Assembly (NCBI GenBank): GCA_050253535.1
Contig: JBFWIW010000007.1
Location: 1 to 64,000, forward strand
Direction: 5' to 3'
DNA length: 64,000 nt
Source: JBFWIW01 sp050253535
GTDB lineage: Bacteria > Bacillota > Clostridia > Oscillospirales > Oscillospiraceae
Under the pieces are notes generated by a model. The model had not been told where the DNA came from, made no database searches, and worked only from the letters and a program-made list of their open reading frames with translations. Below, piece by piece: positions 1 to 8,700 of this stretch. The position numbers were made by a program, and so were the translations under genes. How positions within the stretch are numbered: the first letter of the stretch is position 1; each line of letters begins with the position of its first letter.

Positions 1-1239
1 CTTAAAAGCGCGACAATGCCCGAATTTTTCGGCAAGCGTATGAATAGCCGAAGCCTGAAGATTGGCGCGTCGCTCATCGTGTTCATTTTCCTTATTCCCT
101 ACACCGCCTCTCTCTATAACGGCCTCTCCCGCCTTTTCGGAATGGCTTTCAATATTGACTATACCGTATGTATAATCGCAATGGCCGTACTTACCGGCAT
201 ATACGTTATAGCCGGCGGCTACATGGCGACCGCCATAAACGACTTTATCCAGGGCATTATCATGTTGGGCGGCATCGTCGCCGTCGTCAGCGCGGTTTTG
301 AATACTAATGGCGGCTTTATCCAGGCCGTGTCGAGCCTCGCTGAAGTTTCAGATCCCGCCGTATCGTCGCAGCCAGGCGTTTTTGCGTCGTTCTTCGGAC
401 CGGACCCCGTCTCTCTCTTCGCCGTCATTATCTTAACGTCACTCGGTACGTGGGGTCTCCCGCAGATGGTACAGAAGTTTTACGCCATAAAGAGCGAGAA
501 GGCCATACATAAGGGCACCGTCATCTCGACGCTGTTCGCCATTGTCATCGCCGGCGGCTGTTATTTTCTCGGCGGCTTCGGCAGGCTGTTCGCCGACAAG
601 GTTGATATCGCAACCCAAGGCTACGACGCAATCATCCCTGCCATGCTCTCCGGTTTTTCGCCCATACTCATCGCCCTTGTGGTCATCCTTGTCCTTTCAG
701 CCTCAATGTCCACGCTCTCGTCGCTCGTCCTTACATCATCCTCAACTCTTACTCTCGACCTCATAAAGGACAATATAGTAAAGAATATGGATGAGAAGAA
801 GCAAGTTCTCGCTATCCGCCTTCTTATCGTAGTGTTTATTGCGATATCCGTCGTCATAGCTATTGTGCAGTACAAGATCCGTATAACTTTTATCGCACAG
901 CTCATGGGCCTCTCATGGGGTGCACTGGCAGGCGCGTTTCTGGCGCCGTTTCTGTATGGCCTGTACTGGCGGCGCACGACAAAAGCGGCCTGCTGGACCA
1001 GTTTTATATTCAGCACTGTCTTGATGGTCGCAAATACGTTTGTAAAGAGCGCTTTTCCAGATATTTTGAAGTCGTCAATCAACTGCGGCGCATTTGCCAT
1101 GATCGTCGGACTCGTCATTGTCCCCGTTGTAAGCCTTCTGACGAAGGCGCCGGACAAAGAGCTTGTCGACTCCACCTTCTCCTGCTATGAAGAAAAGGTG
1201 CTTGTCCCCGTACGCGAATCCCTATCTTCAGGGGACTGA
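1..1239 (+). CDS. Sodium:solute symporter (SSS family), 5'-truncated by window edge
   Basis: Membrane permease of the SSS family that couples Na+ (or H+) entry to uptake of a small solute. The frame is already open at base 1 (it reads L-K-S-A-T before the first Met at 16), so the N-terminal helices lie outside the window; 412 residues are visible. The typical SSS segment 'MPEFFGKR' followed by 'FLIPYTASLYNGLSRLF' is present, and many long hydrophobic stretches (for example around TVCIIAMAVLTGIYVIAGGY and the C-terminal FAMIVGLVIVPVVSLL) follow. The substrate cannot be read from sequence. The gene ends in a strong terminator (1307-1354), so it is probably not co-transcribed with the URO-D gene that follows. 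Confidence 0.9.
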   Translation, partial: LKSATMPEFFGKRMNSRSLKIGASLIVFIFLIPYTASLYNGLSRLFGMAFNIDYTVCIIAMAVLTGIYVIAGGYMATAINDFIQGIIMLGGIVAVVSAVLNTNGGFIQAVSSLAEVSDPAVSSQPGVFASFFGPDPVSLFAVIILTSLGTWGLPQMVQKFYAIKSEKAIHKGTVISTLFAIVIAGGCYFLGGFGRLFADKVDIATQGYDAIIPAMLSGFSPILIALVVILVLSASMSTLSSLVLTSSSTLTLDLIKDNIVKNMDEKKQVLAIRLLIVVFIAISVVIAIVQYKIRITFIAQLMGLSWGALAGAFLAPFLYGLYWRRTTKAACWTSFIFSTVLMVANTFVKSAFPDILKSSINCGAFAMIVGLVIVPVVSLLTKAPDKELVDSTFSCYEEKVLVPVRESLSSGD

Positions 1240-1306
1240 TGTTTCTCAGCCTCAGAAGTCACGGATTGTTTAATCATTTCTAAAAAAGTACGATTATTAC
1301 TATTTT

Positions 1307-1354
1307 ATTCTCACATTCCGTTATATAATTATAATGGAATGTGAGAATTTTTTG
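1307..1354 (+). terminator. Rho-independent terminator after the symporter
   Basis: Inverted repeat with perfect 13-bp arms at 1307-1319 and 1336-1348, a 16-nt AT-rich centre and then a run of six T. It lies between the symporter and the next gene. The AT-rich centre contains TATAAT-like strings, so a promoter for the downstream gene could overlap it. Confidence 0.75.
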
Positions 1355-1417
1355 CCGCAGTTTCGCGTTTGCCTGCTTTGCCGGCATATGCCGAGGATTA
1401 CGTCAGGAGGAGATTTT

Positions 1418-2491
1418 ATGACTTCAAAGGAAAGATTTTTTGCGGTTTTGGACCACAAGAGTGTGGATAGGCTCCCCGTCGTACCCTTTATCGGCAACTG
1501 GGCGGCGCATCTCGCCGGCTATAAGCTCGGAGAATACCACACGGACGGCAAAAAAATGGCCGACGCGCAGCTCAAGGCGTGGCGCAAACACGGTCTGGAC
1601 GAGGTCAACCCCCAGAGCGACAACTACTATATAGCCGACGCCATGGGCGTTAAGCTCAGAATACAGGAGGACGATACCCCCGCCGTCATTGAACGCCCGC
1701 TTAAGAGTCTTGACGACGTCCCGATGCTCCGCGTCCCCGACCCTTACACCGAGGGACGCATGCCCGTTTATCTCGAGGCGGTGGAGATACTAGCCCGTGA
1801 GGTCGGCGACGAGGTCATCGTCCGCTGTCCCGGCACAGGGCCTTTCTCCCTTGCGGGGCATCTGCTCGGTGTCGAGGAATTCATCGTCCAGCTCGCTATA
1901 ACCGAAATGGAGGACGACGAAGAGACGAGACAGAAGCTCCATGCGCTCATGGATGTCTGCACCCGTTCGCTTATAGCCTTCTGCGAGGCCTGTGTCAAAA
2001 ATGGCGCGACGCTCGTAATGAACGGCGACTCCCTGGCTTCCATCAACATGACCTCGCCTGATATTTACCGTAAATATTGCTTTAAATACGAAAAGATGTT
2101 CTTTGACGCCATGAATGTGCTGAAAAAGGACTATAAGTTTGCAACCATGCTCCACGTCTGCGGGGACAATACTCTGGTTGCGGACGACATGATGAAGACC
2201 GGCTGCGATATCATAGAGATCGACTATGCCGTTAATCTCCCGAAGTACAAGGAACTCTCAACAAAAAACAACGTCTGCATGCTCGGAAATCTCAATCCCG
2301 CTGGAAACATCCTCTTCGGCACGCCGCAGGATGTATATGACGAGGCCATGGGCGTCCTGGAAATTGCGGCGCAGGATGGCTTCTTCATGCTGGGCTCCGG
2401 CTGCGAAATAGCCGTGCGCGCAAAACTGGAAAACGTTCAGGCTATGATACGCGCGGCCGAGGACTTCGCGGAGAAGCAGAAAAAGCAGTAA
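1418..2491 (+). CDS. Uroporphyrinogen decarboxylase-family (MtaA/MtbA-like) methyltransferase
   Basis: A 357-residue member of the URO-D superfamily. The branch looks like corrinoid-dependent methyltransferases rather than heme-pathway HemE: it carries the zinc-type motif H-V-C-G ('MLHVCGDN', about residue 245) with a later Cys in 'LGSGCEIAV', matching the H-x-C...C pattern of MtaA/MtbA/CmuA-type methylcobamide methyltransferases. The start was set at ATG 1418 because AGGAGG ends 7 nt upstream; an in-frame upstream GTG/ATG extension has no ribosome site. No corrinoid protein or methyltransferase partner gene is visible nearby, so substrate and acceptor are unknown. Its only clear neighbour is the symporter upstream, which might import a methylated substrate (inference). 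Confidence 0.8.
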   Translation: MTSKERFFAVLDHKSVDRLPVVPFIGNWAAHLAGYKLGEYHTDGKKMADAQLKAWRKHGLDEVNPQSDNYYIADAMGVKLRIQEDDTPAVIERPLKSLDDVPMLRVPDPYTEGRMPVYLEAVEILAREVGDEVIVRCPGTGPFSLAGHLLGVEEFIVQLAITEMEDDEETRQKLHALMDVCTRSLIAFCEACVKNGATLVMNGDSLASINMTSPDIYRKYCFKYEKMFFDAMNVLKKDYKFATMLHVCGDNTLVADDMMKTGCDIIEIDYAVNLPKYKELSTKNNVCMLGNLNPAGNILFGTPQDVYDEAMGVLEIAAQDGFFMLGSGCEIAVRAKLENVQAMIRAAEDFAEKQKKQ

Positions 2492-2696
2492 TTCCTGAAG
2501 CGCATTAATACTGTTATTCCACTAAAAAATAGATATCTTTGCGGTTAATTTTCCGTCCTGCCGCCCTCTCGTCGTCGGCGGGCGTCAGCCCGCTCTCTTC
2601 CTCGGCCTTGCAGGACAAAAAATTCCCTCGCAAATCTTATCCACCCTTTAATGGGATAACAGTATAAAACCGAAACCCATCTCAAAATTGTTATAA

Positions 2697-2740
2697 AACA
2701 GCCGGGAATCCGCTGCCGTGCGGATTCCCGGCTGTTTCCC
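2697..2740. terminator. Bidirectional terminator between convergent genes
   Basis: Perfect 17-bp inverted repeat (arms 2697-2713 and 2720-2736, 6-nt loop) followed by T on the plus strand and preceded by A on the minus reading. It separates the plus-strand URO-D gene from the minus-strand lyase gene. The remaining sequence between 2492 and 2697 shows no gene. Confidence 0.85.
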
Positions 2741-2758
2741 TTTTCCCGCGCCCTGGGT

Positions 2759-3649
2759 TTAAAATTCATCAGCGTACGGTTTCGGGATATATTTCTCTTC
2801 CAGCATCTTCGCTTCAGGCATGCCCAGGAAACTCACAAGCTCCTCGTGATCTGCCTTGGGAAGGCTTAGCCCGACCTGGGTCTTGTGCTCCGCCACATAG
2901 GAGACGGCCTGCTTAAGCGCGGGGTATATGTAGTTTATGGAGAGAAGCGCAAACTGACAGATTTTCGGCCTTATGTATGCGATGTCTTCCCTGCTAAGGG
3001 TATCCAGCGGCCCGCATACGATAAGCGACACGCGTCCTTCCATGGCCTCCACGAACTGTCTGATCTCGTCGGCGCTGTTGTGAAATGATTTGCTGATACC
3101 CTGGACCAGATCCGCTCCCGCCTCAAGGTACATTTTCGCCCTACTGTATTGCTCCTCCCTGTCAACGGCGTCGGTGCGCGCGATGATAACCGTCTCGGGA
3201 TAGAGCCTGTTTTCTGCAGCTGCGCGGATCTTGCCGGCGGCCTCCTCCGCGGGAATCATGGCATTGAGGTCAGTGACGCATATCGGACAGCGCTTGGGGC
3301 TGTACTGATCCTCCATAATAACACCCGAAGCGCCAGCGCGCTCAAATTCCCGGACGGTCCTGATGACGGTCACAGCGTTGCCGTAGCCCGTGTCGATATC
3401 GGCTATCACAGGCTTACTGCTCACATAACACATGTTGGAGACCGCGTAGACGTTGTCGCTTCTGGTGTAAAGCTCAGCGTCGGGCAGCCCCATAGCCTGA
3501 GCCGATACCGCGAATCCGCTGGAGAGAATCGCGTCGATTCCGTCCACGGAGCTAATCAGCTTTGCCGACATCGCGTCCCCGACGCCTACAGTATAGATGA
3601 TATCCTTCTCCGACAGCATTCTGCGGAGAGTCCCTCTGTCATGCAGCAT
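2759..3649 (-). CDS. Isocitrate lyase/PEP mutase-family C-C lyase (dimethylmalate or methylisocitrate lyase type)
   Basis: A 296-residue TIM-barrel enzyme of the isocitrate lyase/PEP mutase superfamily. The Mg-binding segment 'ADIDTGYGN' (about residue 90) and 'MEDQYSPKRC' are present. The Cys of the K-R-C motif is the catalytic residue of true C-C lyases, which argues for a lyase and against a PEP mutase; the following residues are P-I-C-V instead of the usual G-H of PrpB. Start ATG 3649 has GAGAGG upstream. It lies just downstream of an aconitase-type dehydratase pair on the same strand. In Eubacterium barkeri nicotinate fermentation a 2,3-dimethylmalate dehydratase (two subunits) and a 2,3-dimethylmalate lyase form such a set, and methylcitrate-type pathways are the other option. 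The substrate is inferred from context only. Confidence 0.8.
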   Translation of the reverse strand: MLHDRGTLRRMLSEKDIIYTVGVGDAMSAKLISSVDGIDAILSSGFAVSAQAMGLPDAELYTRSDNVYAVSNMCYVSSKPVIADIDTGYGNAVTVIRTVREFERAGASGVIMEDQYSPKRCPICVTDLNAMIPAEEAAGKIRAAAENRLYPETVIIARTDAVDREEQYSRAKMYLEAGADLVQGISKSFHNSADEIRQFVEAMEGRVSLIVCGPLDTLSREDIAYIRPKICQFALLSINYIYPALKQAVSYVAEHKTQVGLSLPKADHEELVSFLGMPEAKMLEEKYIPKPYADEF

Positions 3650-3740
3650 TTTTTCCTCTCCCTTTCATGAATTATGCACAGATTAATCAGTACTGCCGTA
3701 TATCAAGCGTGTCCTCAGCTCCGGGGAAAACGCCGGCTTT

Positions 3741-4241
3741 TTACAGCCTCTTGTCGCGTATGTATTGGACCAGTCCGCCGCACGCTACAATTTCCCTGGT
3801 GCGGCGGGGTATTACACTGCACTTGAGAACGCCGGATCCGCTCACCGTGACCTCTTCCCTATCCCAGTCCAGCACAATCGTATCCCACCTTTTGGCGGTT
3901 TCCAGAATCCCCGGCACTTCTATCAAAGGCCAGCCGTTCGACACCTCGCCCCTGTAAAAGCCGGGGTTGAAGCTTTCGGCAAAAACAGCCTTTATACCCA
4001 GGGCGCGCAGCGCTTTGAATGCGACATAATGGGGGTGCCCGTAACCGAAATTCTCCCCGCCCAGAAGCACATCCCCCGCCATAACCAATTTCGCAAAATC
4101 CGGGTCGTAGCCCGCCATACAAACTTTTTTCATCTCTTCAATATCGCGGAGCTTGATATTCTCCACACCCACAATGTTGTCGATATCGAAATTAGGCTGC
4201 GCAAAAATCCAGGCTGCTCGGCCTCTGATCGTGGGTAACAC
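3741..4241 (-). CDS. Aconitase-family dehydratase, small subunit (LeuD-like)
   Basis: Swivel-domain subunit of a two-subunit aconitase-type hydro-lyase, 166 residues, the usual LeuD length. It shows the family N-terminus 'RGRAAWIFAQPNFDIDNI' and the loop 'GGENFGYGHPHYVAFKALRALGIKAVFAES', with GYG-H in place of the more common GCGSSRE, so substrate recognition probably differs from isopropylmalate isomerase. The start is GTG 4241 with GAGGGGG about 9 nt upstream. It follows the large subunit with an 18-nt gap and precedes the lyase, so the three are probably one operon from the promoter at 5573-5601. No leuA or leuB is nearby, which argues against leucine biosynthesis. Confidence 0.82.
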   Translation of the reverse strand: MLPTIRGRAAWIFAQPNFDIDNIVGVENIKLRDIEEMKKVCMAGYDPDFAKLVMAGDVLLGGENFGYGHPHYVAFKALRALGIKAVFAESFNPGFYRGEVSNGWPLIEVPGILETAKRWDTIVLDWDREEVTVSGSGVLKCSVIPRRTREIVACGGLVQYIRDKRL

Positions 4242-4259
4242 TGCTTAATTCCCCCTCGC

Positions 4260-5513
4260 TCACAGTATCCTTCTGGGATCTGTGATTTTTCCGTTCAAAA
4301 GAGACGCGGCTATCGTATAGGGGCTTGCGGTATATATATCCGCCTTCACGCAGCCCATGCGCCCCGGCAAGTTGAGCGTGCCGGTGGAGAGCGCGACTTC
4401 ACCCTGTGTCATGGCGCCGAGCATGCCGCAGCAAAAATCGCAGCTCGGATAGCAGAGGCACGCTCCGGCGTCTATAAGCCCGGACATCATCCCGTTATCG
4501 GCCATTTCCTTCTGAATTTTGACGGAGGCCGGCACAGCATACAAATGCGTTCCCTCCGCAATACGGACGCCTTCCAATATCTCCAGCGCCTGCCGAAAAT
4601 CCTTTATGCGGCCGGCGGCACAGGAGCCTATATAGCCCATGTCCACCTTTAGCCCCTCATAATCCAATATGCGCACAGTGTTGGCAGAAGACGGCGGAGC
4701 CACCAGAACCGGCTCAACTTTGCCGAGCTCCAGCGTATATTCTCTCTCATATCCGGCATCCCTGTCCGCCGAAGTGAACTCATAGGGCCGCCGGGCGATT
4801 CCTGTGAGGAATTCCTCCACTTTTTCATCCTGCTCGCAGACCGCCGTGACGGCAGACATAAACATCGCCTGATTGCACAGGACGAAGCGGTCCGACATAT
4901 CCAGACTGCGCAGCCCTCCGCCGCCGAATTCGATGCACATGTTCCTCGCTCCGGACGGGCCCAGCTCACGAACCAGCGTATGAACCACATCGCGGGCGGC
5001 CACGCCCCTTTGCAGAGTGCCCGATAAATTTATACGGCAGGTCCCCGGAACTGTCAGCGAAACAAACTGTGTGGCCAAAGCCTCGATCATGGCGTTTCGG
5101 ACACTTATGGCACAGGCTCCCAAAGCGCCCAAAGTGCTGATATGGCCATCAAAATGAATCAGCATCATACCCGGAACAACATAGCCCTTTTCCATGATGA
5201 CCTGATGCCCTATGCCCACATCCTCATACAGCTTTATCCCGCAGGCTTTTGCAAATCTCCTGGTCCTGACATGCACTTCCCGGTAGGTTGTGTCTCCCGC
5301 CGGGTTGAAGTGGTCAATAAAAAACAAAAATTGACTTGCGTCCTTAACAGTCGGAATTTTAAGTTCTTCCGTCAGCTGCTTCTCGTATGAGTCAATATAG
5401 CCGGGATAATCGTAGGCTACCGCCAGATCAGGTCTGAACAGGGCCTCGTCACCGGCATGCACGACGCGTCCGAGATTCTTGGACATGAGTTTTTCAATTA
5501 TTGTCTGACCCAT
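4260..5513 (-). CDS. Aconitase-family dehydratase, large [4Fe-4S] subunit (LeuC-like)
   Basis: Catalytic iron-sulfur subunit of the same hydro-lyase, 417 residues, as in LeuC/homoaconitase. Cluster ligands are visible as 'YIGSCAAGRIKD' and the C-x2-C of 'PSCDFCCGML', followed by the conserved 'NLPGRMG' stretch. The start was set at ATG 5513, 7 nt after AAGGAGG; a TTG two codons upstream would sit almost on the ribosome site. It is the first gene of a small operon with the LeuD-like subunit and the PEP-mutase-family lyase, which suggests dehydration or hydration of a branched malate or citrate followed by cleavage. Exact substrate (2,3-dimethylmalate, methylcitrate or other) is inference. Confidence 0.85.
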   Translation of the reverse strand: MGQTIIEKLMSKNLGRVVHAGDEALFRPDLAVAYDYPGYIDSYEKQLTEELKIPTVKDASQFLFFIDHFNPAGDTTYREVHVRTRRFAKACGIKLYEDVGIGHQVIMEKGYVVPGMMLIHFDGHISTLGALGACAISVRNAMIEALATQFVSLTVPGTCRINLSGTLQRGVAARDVVHTLVRELGPSGARNMCIEFGGGGLRSLDMSDRFVLCNQAMFMSAVTAVCEQDEKVEEFLTGIARRPYEFTSADRDAGYEREYTLELGKVEPVLVAPPSSANTVRILDYEGLKVDMGYIGSCAAGRIKDFRQALEILEGVRIAEGTHLYAVPASVKIQKEMADNGMMSGLIDAGACLCYPSCDFCCGMLGAMTQGEVALSTGTLNLPGRMGCVKADIYTASPYTIAASLLNGKITDPRRIL

Positions 5514-5572
5514 CCCCAACCCTCCTTAAGCGGGTACTCGCATCAGTCCCACTTTCCTGAATTTACAAATTA

Positions 5573-5601
5573 ATTATAGAATTAACCATTTCTTTTGTCA
5601 A
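5573..5601 (-). promoter_or_regulatory. Sigma-A promoter for the dehydratase/lyase operon
   Basis: On the minus strand TTGACA (5596-5601) and TATAAT (5573-5578) are separated by exactly 17 bp, a consensus vegetative promoter about 60 nt upstream of the LeuC-like start. Confidence 0.85.
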
Positions 5602-5677
5602 TGACCGGCATTCAGCGCGTCACCCCGGTTTGCCTCGCCCCCATCCGTTATCAGAAGAATATGCGCAAATGTCAGGC

Positions 5678-5714
5678 AAAACCGGGGCCGTCTCAGAATC
5701 TGAGGCGGCCCCGA
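5678..5714 (-). terminator. Terminator of the arginine operon
   Basis: GC-rich hairpin (GGGGCCG at 5684 pairing with CGGCCCC ending at 5712, interrupted by a short internal stem CTCAGA/TCTGAG) just after the carB-dapF stop. The trailing minus-strand sequence is T-rich (GGTTTTGCC) rather than a pure T run. Confidence 0.65.
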
Positions 5715-5728
5715 TCGGGTTATATGGT

Positions 5729-8700
5729 TTAATATTCAGTTTCGCCGGTGTAGACAAGGTCGGCGTTTCCGGTAAGCAGCACCGTATCATCCGTATAATT
5801 TACGATCAGGTCTCCGCCGCGGAACTTTACCGTAATATCCTGCCCCTTTTCGCAGAAACCGTTCTCACAGGCCGCCACGACTGCGGCGCAGGCGCCGGTG
5901 CCGCAGGCGAGTGTCTCGCCGCTGCCGCGCTCCCATACGCGCGCCTTGATGGTCGTTTTGTTTACAACCCTTATGAACTCGGCGTTTATCCGTTCCGGAA
6001 AAATTTTCGCGCCCTCGAACTGCGGGCCGACCCGTTCGATGTCTACGCCGTCTACCCTGTCGCAGAACACCACGCAGTGCGGATTTCCTATCGAGACGCA
6101 GGTTATTCTGTAGTCCTTCCCGCCGATTGTCGCGGGGTAGTCTATTATCTTCTCCTTCGGCAGCGTCGCAGGCAGATCCTTTGAAAGAAGGCTTGCTTTC
6201 CCCATATCGACACACACGGAGGTCACCTTCTGATTGCGGATGTAGAGCTTCATTTTTTTAATGCCGCTCTCGGTCTCTATCGTCAGGTTCTCCCGCCGTG
6301 CTATGCCGTTGTCGTACAGATATTTCGCCACGCAGCGGAGGTTGTTTCCGGCAAGCTTTCCCTCGCTGCCGTCGCGGTTGAACATTCTCATCTTCGCGTC
6401 GGCTGTCTCCGACTTCTCAATCAGCACAAGTCCGTCAGCCCCAACGCCGAAATGTCTGTCGCACATAGTCACACAGAGCGACTCCGGGCAGGTTATGCTG
6501 CTGTCGAAATTGTTTATGAATATGCAGTCGTTGCCGGAGCTCTGCATCTTATAGAATCGGATTTTCTGTCTCTCCGTGCGCAGATTGTTTATGTCGACAA
6601 GCTCCGTATTCTGCTGGGTATATCGGCTCTCTATGATGTCGGCCAGCGCGTTTGCGGTGTCAACGGATGTGAGGCACGGGATTGAGAGCTGTACCGCCCT
6701 TCGGTGCAGCGCGATATAATCGTCGATAGTGGAGTCGTATGCCGCGCCGGTGTAGATGACGTAGCTTATCTTCCCGCTCTCAAGGAGCGTAAATGCCTCA
6801 TCGCTCTCACTTATGCTCTTCACTTTCTCGACGTCTATGCCGAGCTGCTCGATGGCCTCCGCCGTTGTCTTCGTCGCGTACATCTTCATACCCAGATCGT
6901 CCAGCTTTTTCGCAAGTGTCACGATCTCCAGATGGTCGTGCTCATCCGCGCTCAAAAGAACGCCGACGTCCTTGCTCAGCATGGGGGACTTGAGCATTAT
7001 TCCGGCGGAAAGCAGTCCTTTGTAGAGCGCTTCCCTGCGCGTCTTGCCGATACCCAGAACCTCTCCTGTGGATTTCATCTCCGGGCCGAGGTATGAGTTA
7101 ACATCAGAAAGCTTCTCAAAAGAGAACACCGGCACCTTTACCGCCCAATACGGCGGGGTCTTATAAAGCCCCGTACCGAAGCCGAGGTCTGCCAGTTTCT
7201 GTCCTATCATAACGCGTGCCGCAAGGTCTACCATCGGTACGCCCGTCACCTTGCTGATATACGGCACCGTACGGGATGCGCGGGGGTTTACCTCAATAAC
7301 ATAAAGCTCGTTTTCGTATATCAGATACTGTATGTTGACGAGTCCCTTGGTTCCCAGTGAGAGCGCCAGCTTTTCGGAGCACTCGCAGACGGTCTCCAGC
7401 ATTTTGTCGTTTATGTTATACGGCGGATAGACAGCTATTGAGTCGCCGCTGTGTATTCCCGCGCGCTCGATGTGCTCCATGATTCCCGGGATGAGGACGT
7501 CCGCACCGTCGGAAATGACGTCTACCTCCAGCTCCGTTCCCATCATGTATTTATCGACAAGGACGGGGTTTTCTATTTTCTGTGACAGAATGCGCTCCAT
7601 GTACGTCCTCACCTCACTGTCGGTGTGGACGATAATCATGTTCTGTCCGCCGATAACATATGAGGGGCGCAGCAGCACGGGATATTCAAGCTCCTTTGCC
7701 GCCGCGAGCGCTTCTTCAGTTGTCATGACGCCCATGCCGCGCGGACGCTTAATAGAAAACTTCTCCAAGAGCGCGTCGAATCTCTCCCTGTCCTCCGCGA
7801 TATCGATGCCCTCGGCCGAGGTGCCGAATATCGGCATTCCGCGTCCGTCAAGGAATTTCGTGAGCTTTATGGACGTCTGGCCGCCAAAGGCGACGACGAC
7901 GCCAACCGGCTTCTCCGCTTTTACGATATTCCATACATCCTCCGGGTAAAGCGGCTCAAAATAGAGCCTGTCCGCCGTATCGTAGTCGGTGGAGACAGTC
8001 TCAGGGTTGTTGTTCACGATAACGACGTCGAACCCCTGTTCCTTGAGCGTCCACACACAGTGGACGGAAGAGTAGTCGAATTCTATACCCTGTCCTATGC
8101 GGATCGGACCTGAGCCGAGAACCATTATTACGGGCTTCCCGGACTTTTTAAACGCGCGGGATTCGCAGACTTTGTCGTAGCTCGAATAAAAATACGGGGT
8201 CTCCGCGTCGAACTCAGCGCCGCAGGTATCAACCATCTTGTAGACGGCCTCCATCCCGGGGACCGACTTTGCCCCGGATATGCGCATCAGGGCCGCGTCA
8301 GTATATCCGAGTTTTTTACCCTTTTCATAATCGCCGTCCAAAAGGCCGTTTTTCTCTATATTCACCTCGAAGTCGGCAATGTTTTTCAGCTTATATATAA
8401 ACCAGCGGTCTATAGCGGTAATTTCATTTATTTTATCAACCGAAATACCGGATTTCAGCGCCTCGAAGACAGTGAAGAGTCTGCGATCGTCCGCATTGCG
8501 GAGCCGCTCAAGTATGGGTTCGTCGCTAAGCGGCACACAGTTCAGACTGTCAAGTGATATCTCCGCGCCGCGCACGGCCTTCATTATGGCCATCTCAAAG
8601 GTCGGCGCTATGGACATGACCTCGCCTGTCGCTTTCATCTGAGTGCCGAGCTTGCGGCTCGCCCCGACGAATTTGTCAAACGGCCACTTCGGAAACTTCA

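Noticed and set aside
3741..5513. Leucine isopropylmalate isomerase (leuCD)
   Set aside because: No leuA or leuB nearby, altered small-subunit loop, and a C-C lyase gene in the same operon point to another substrate.
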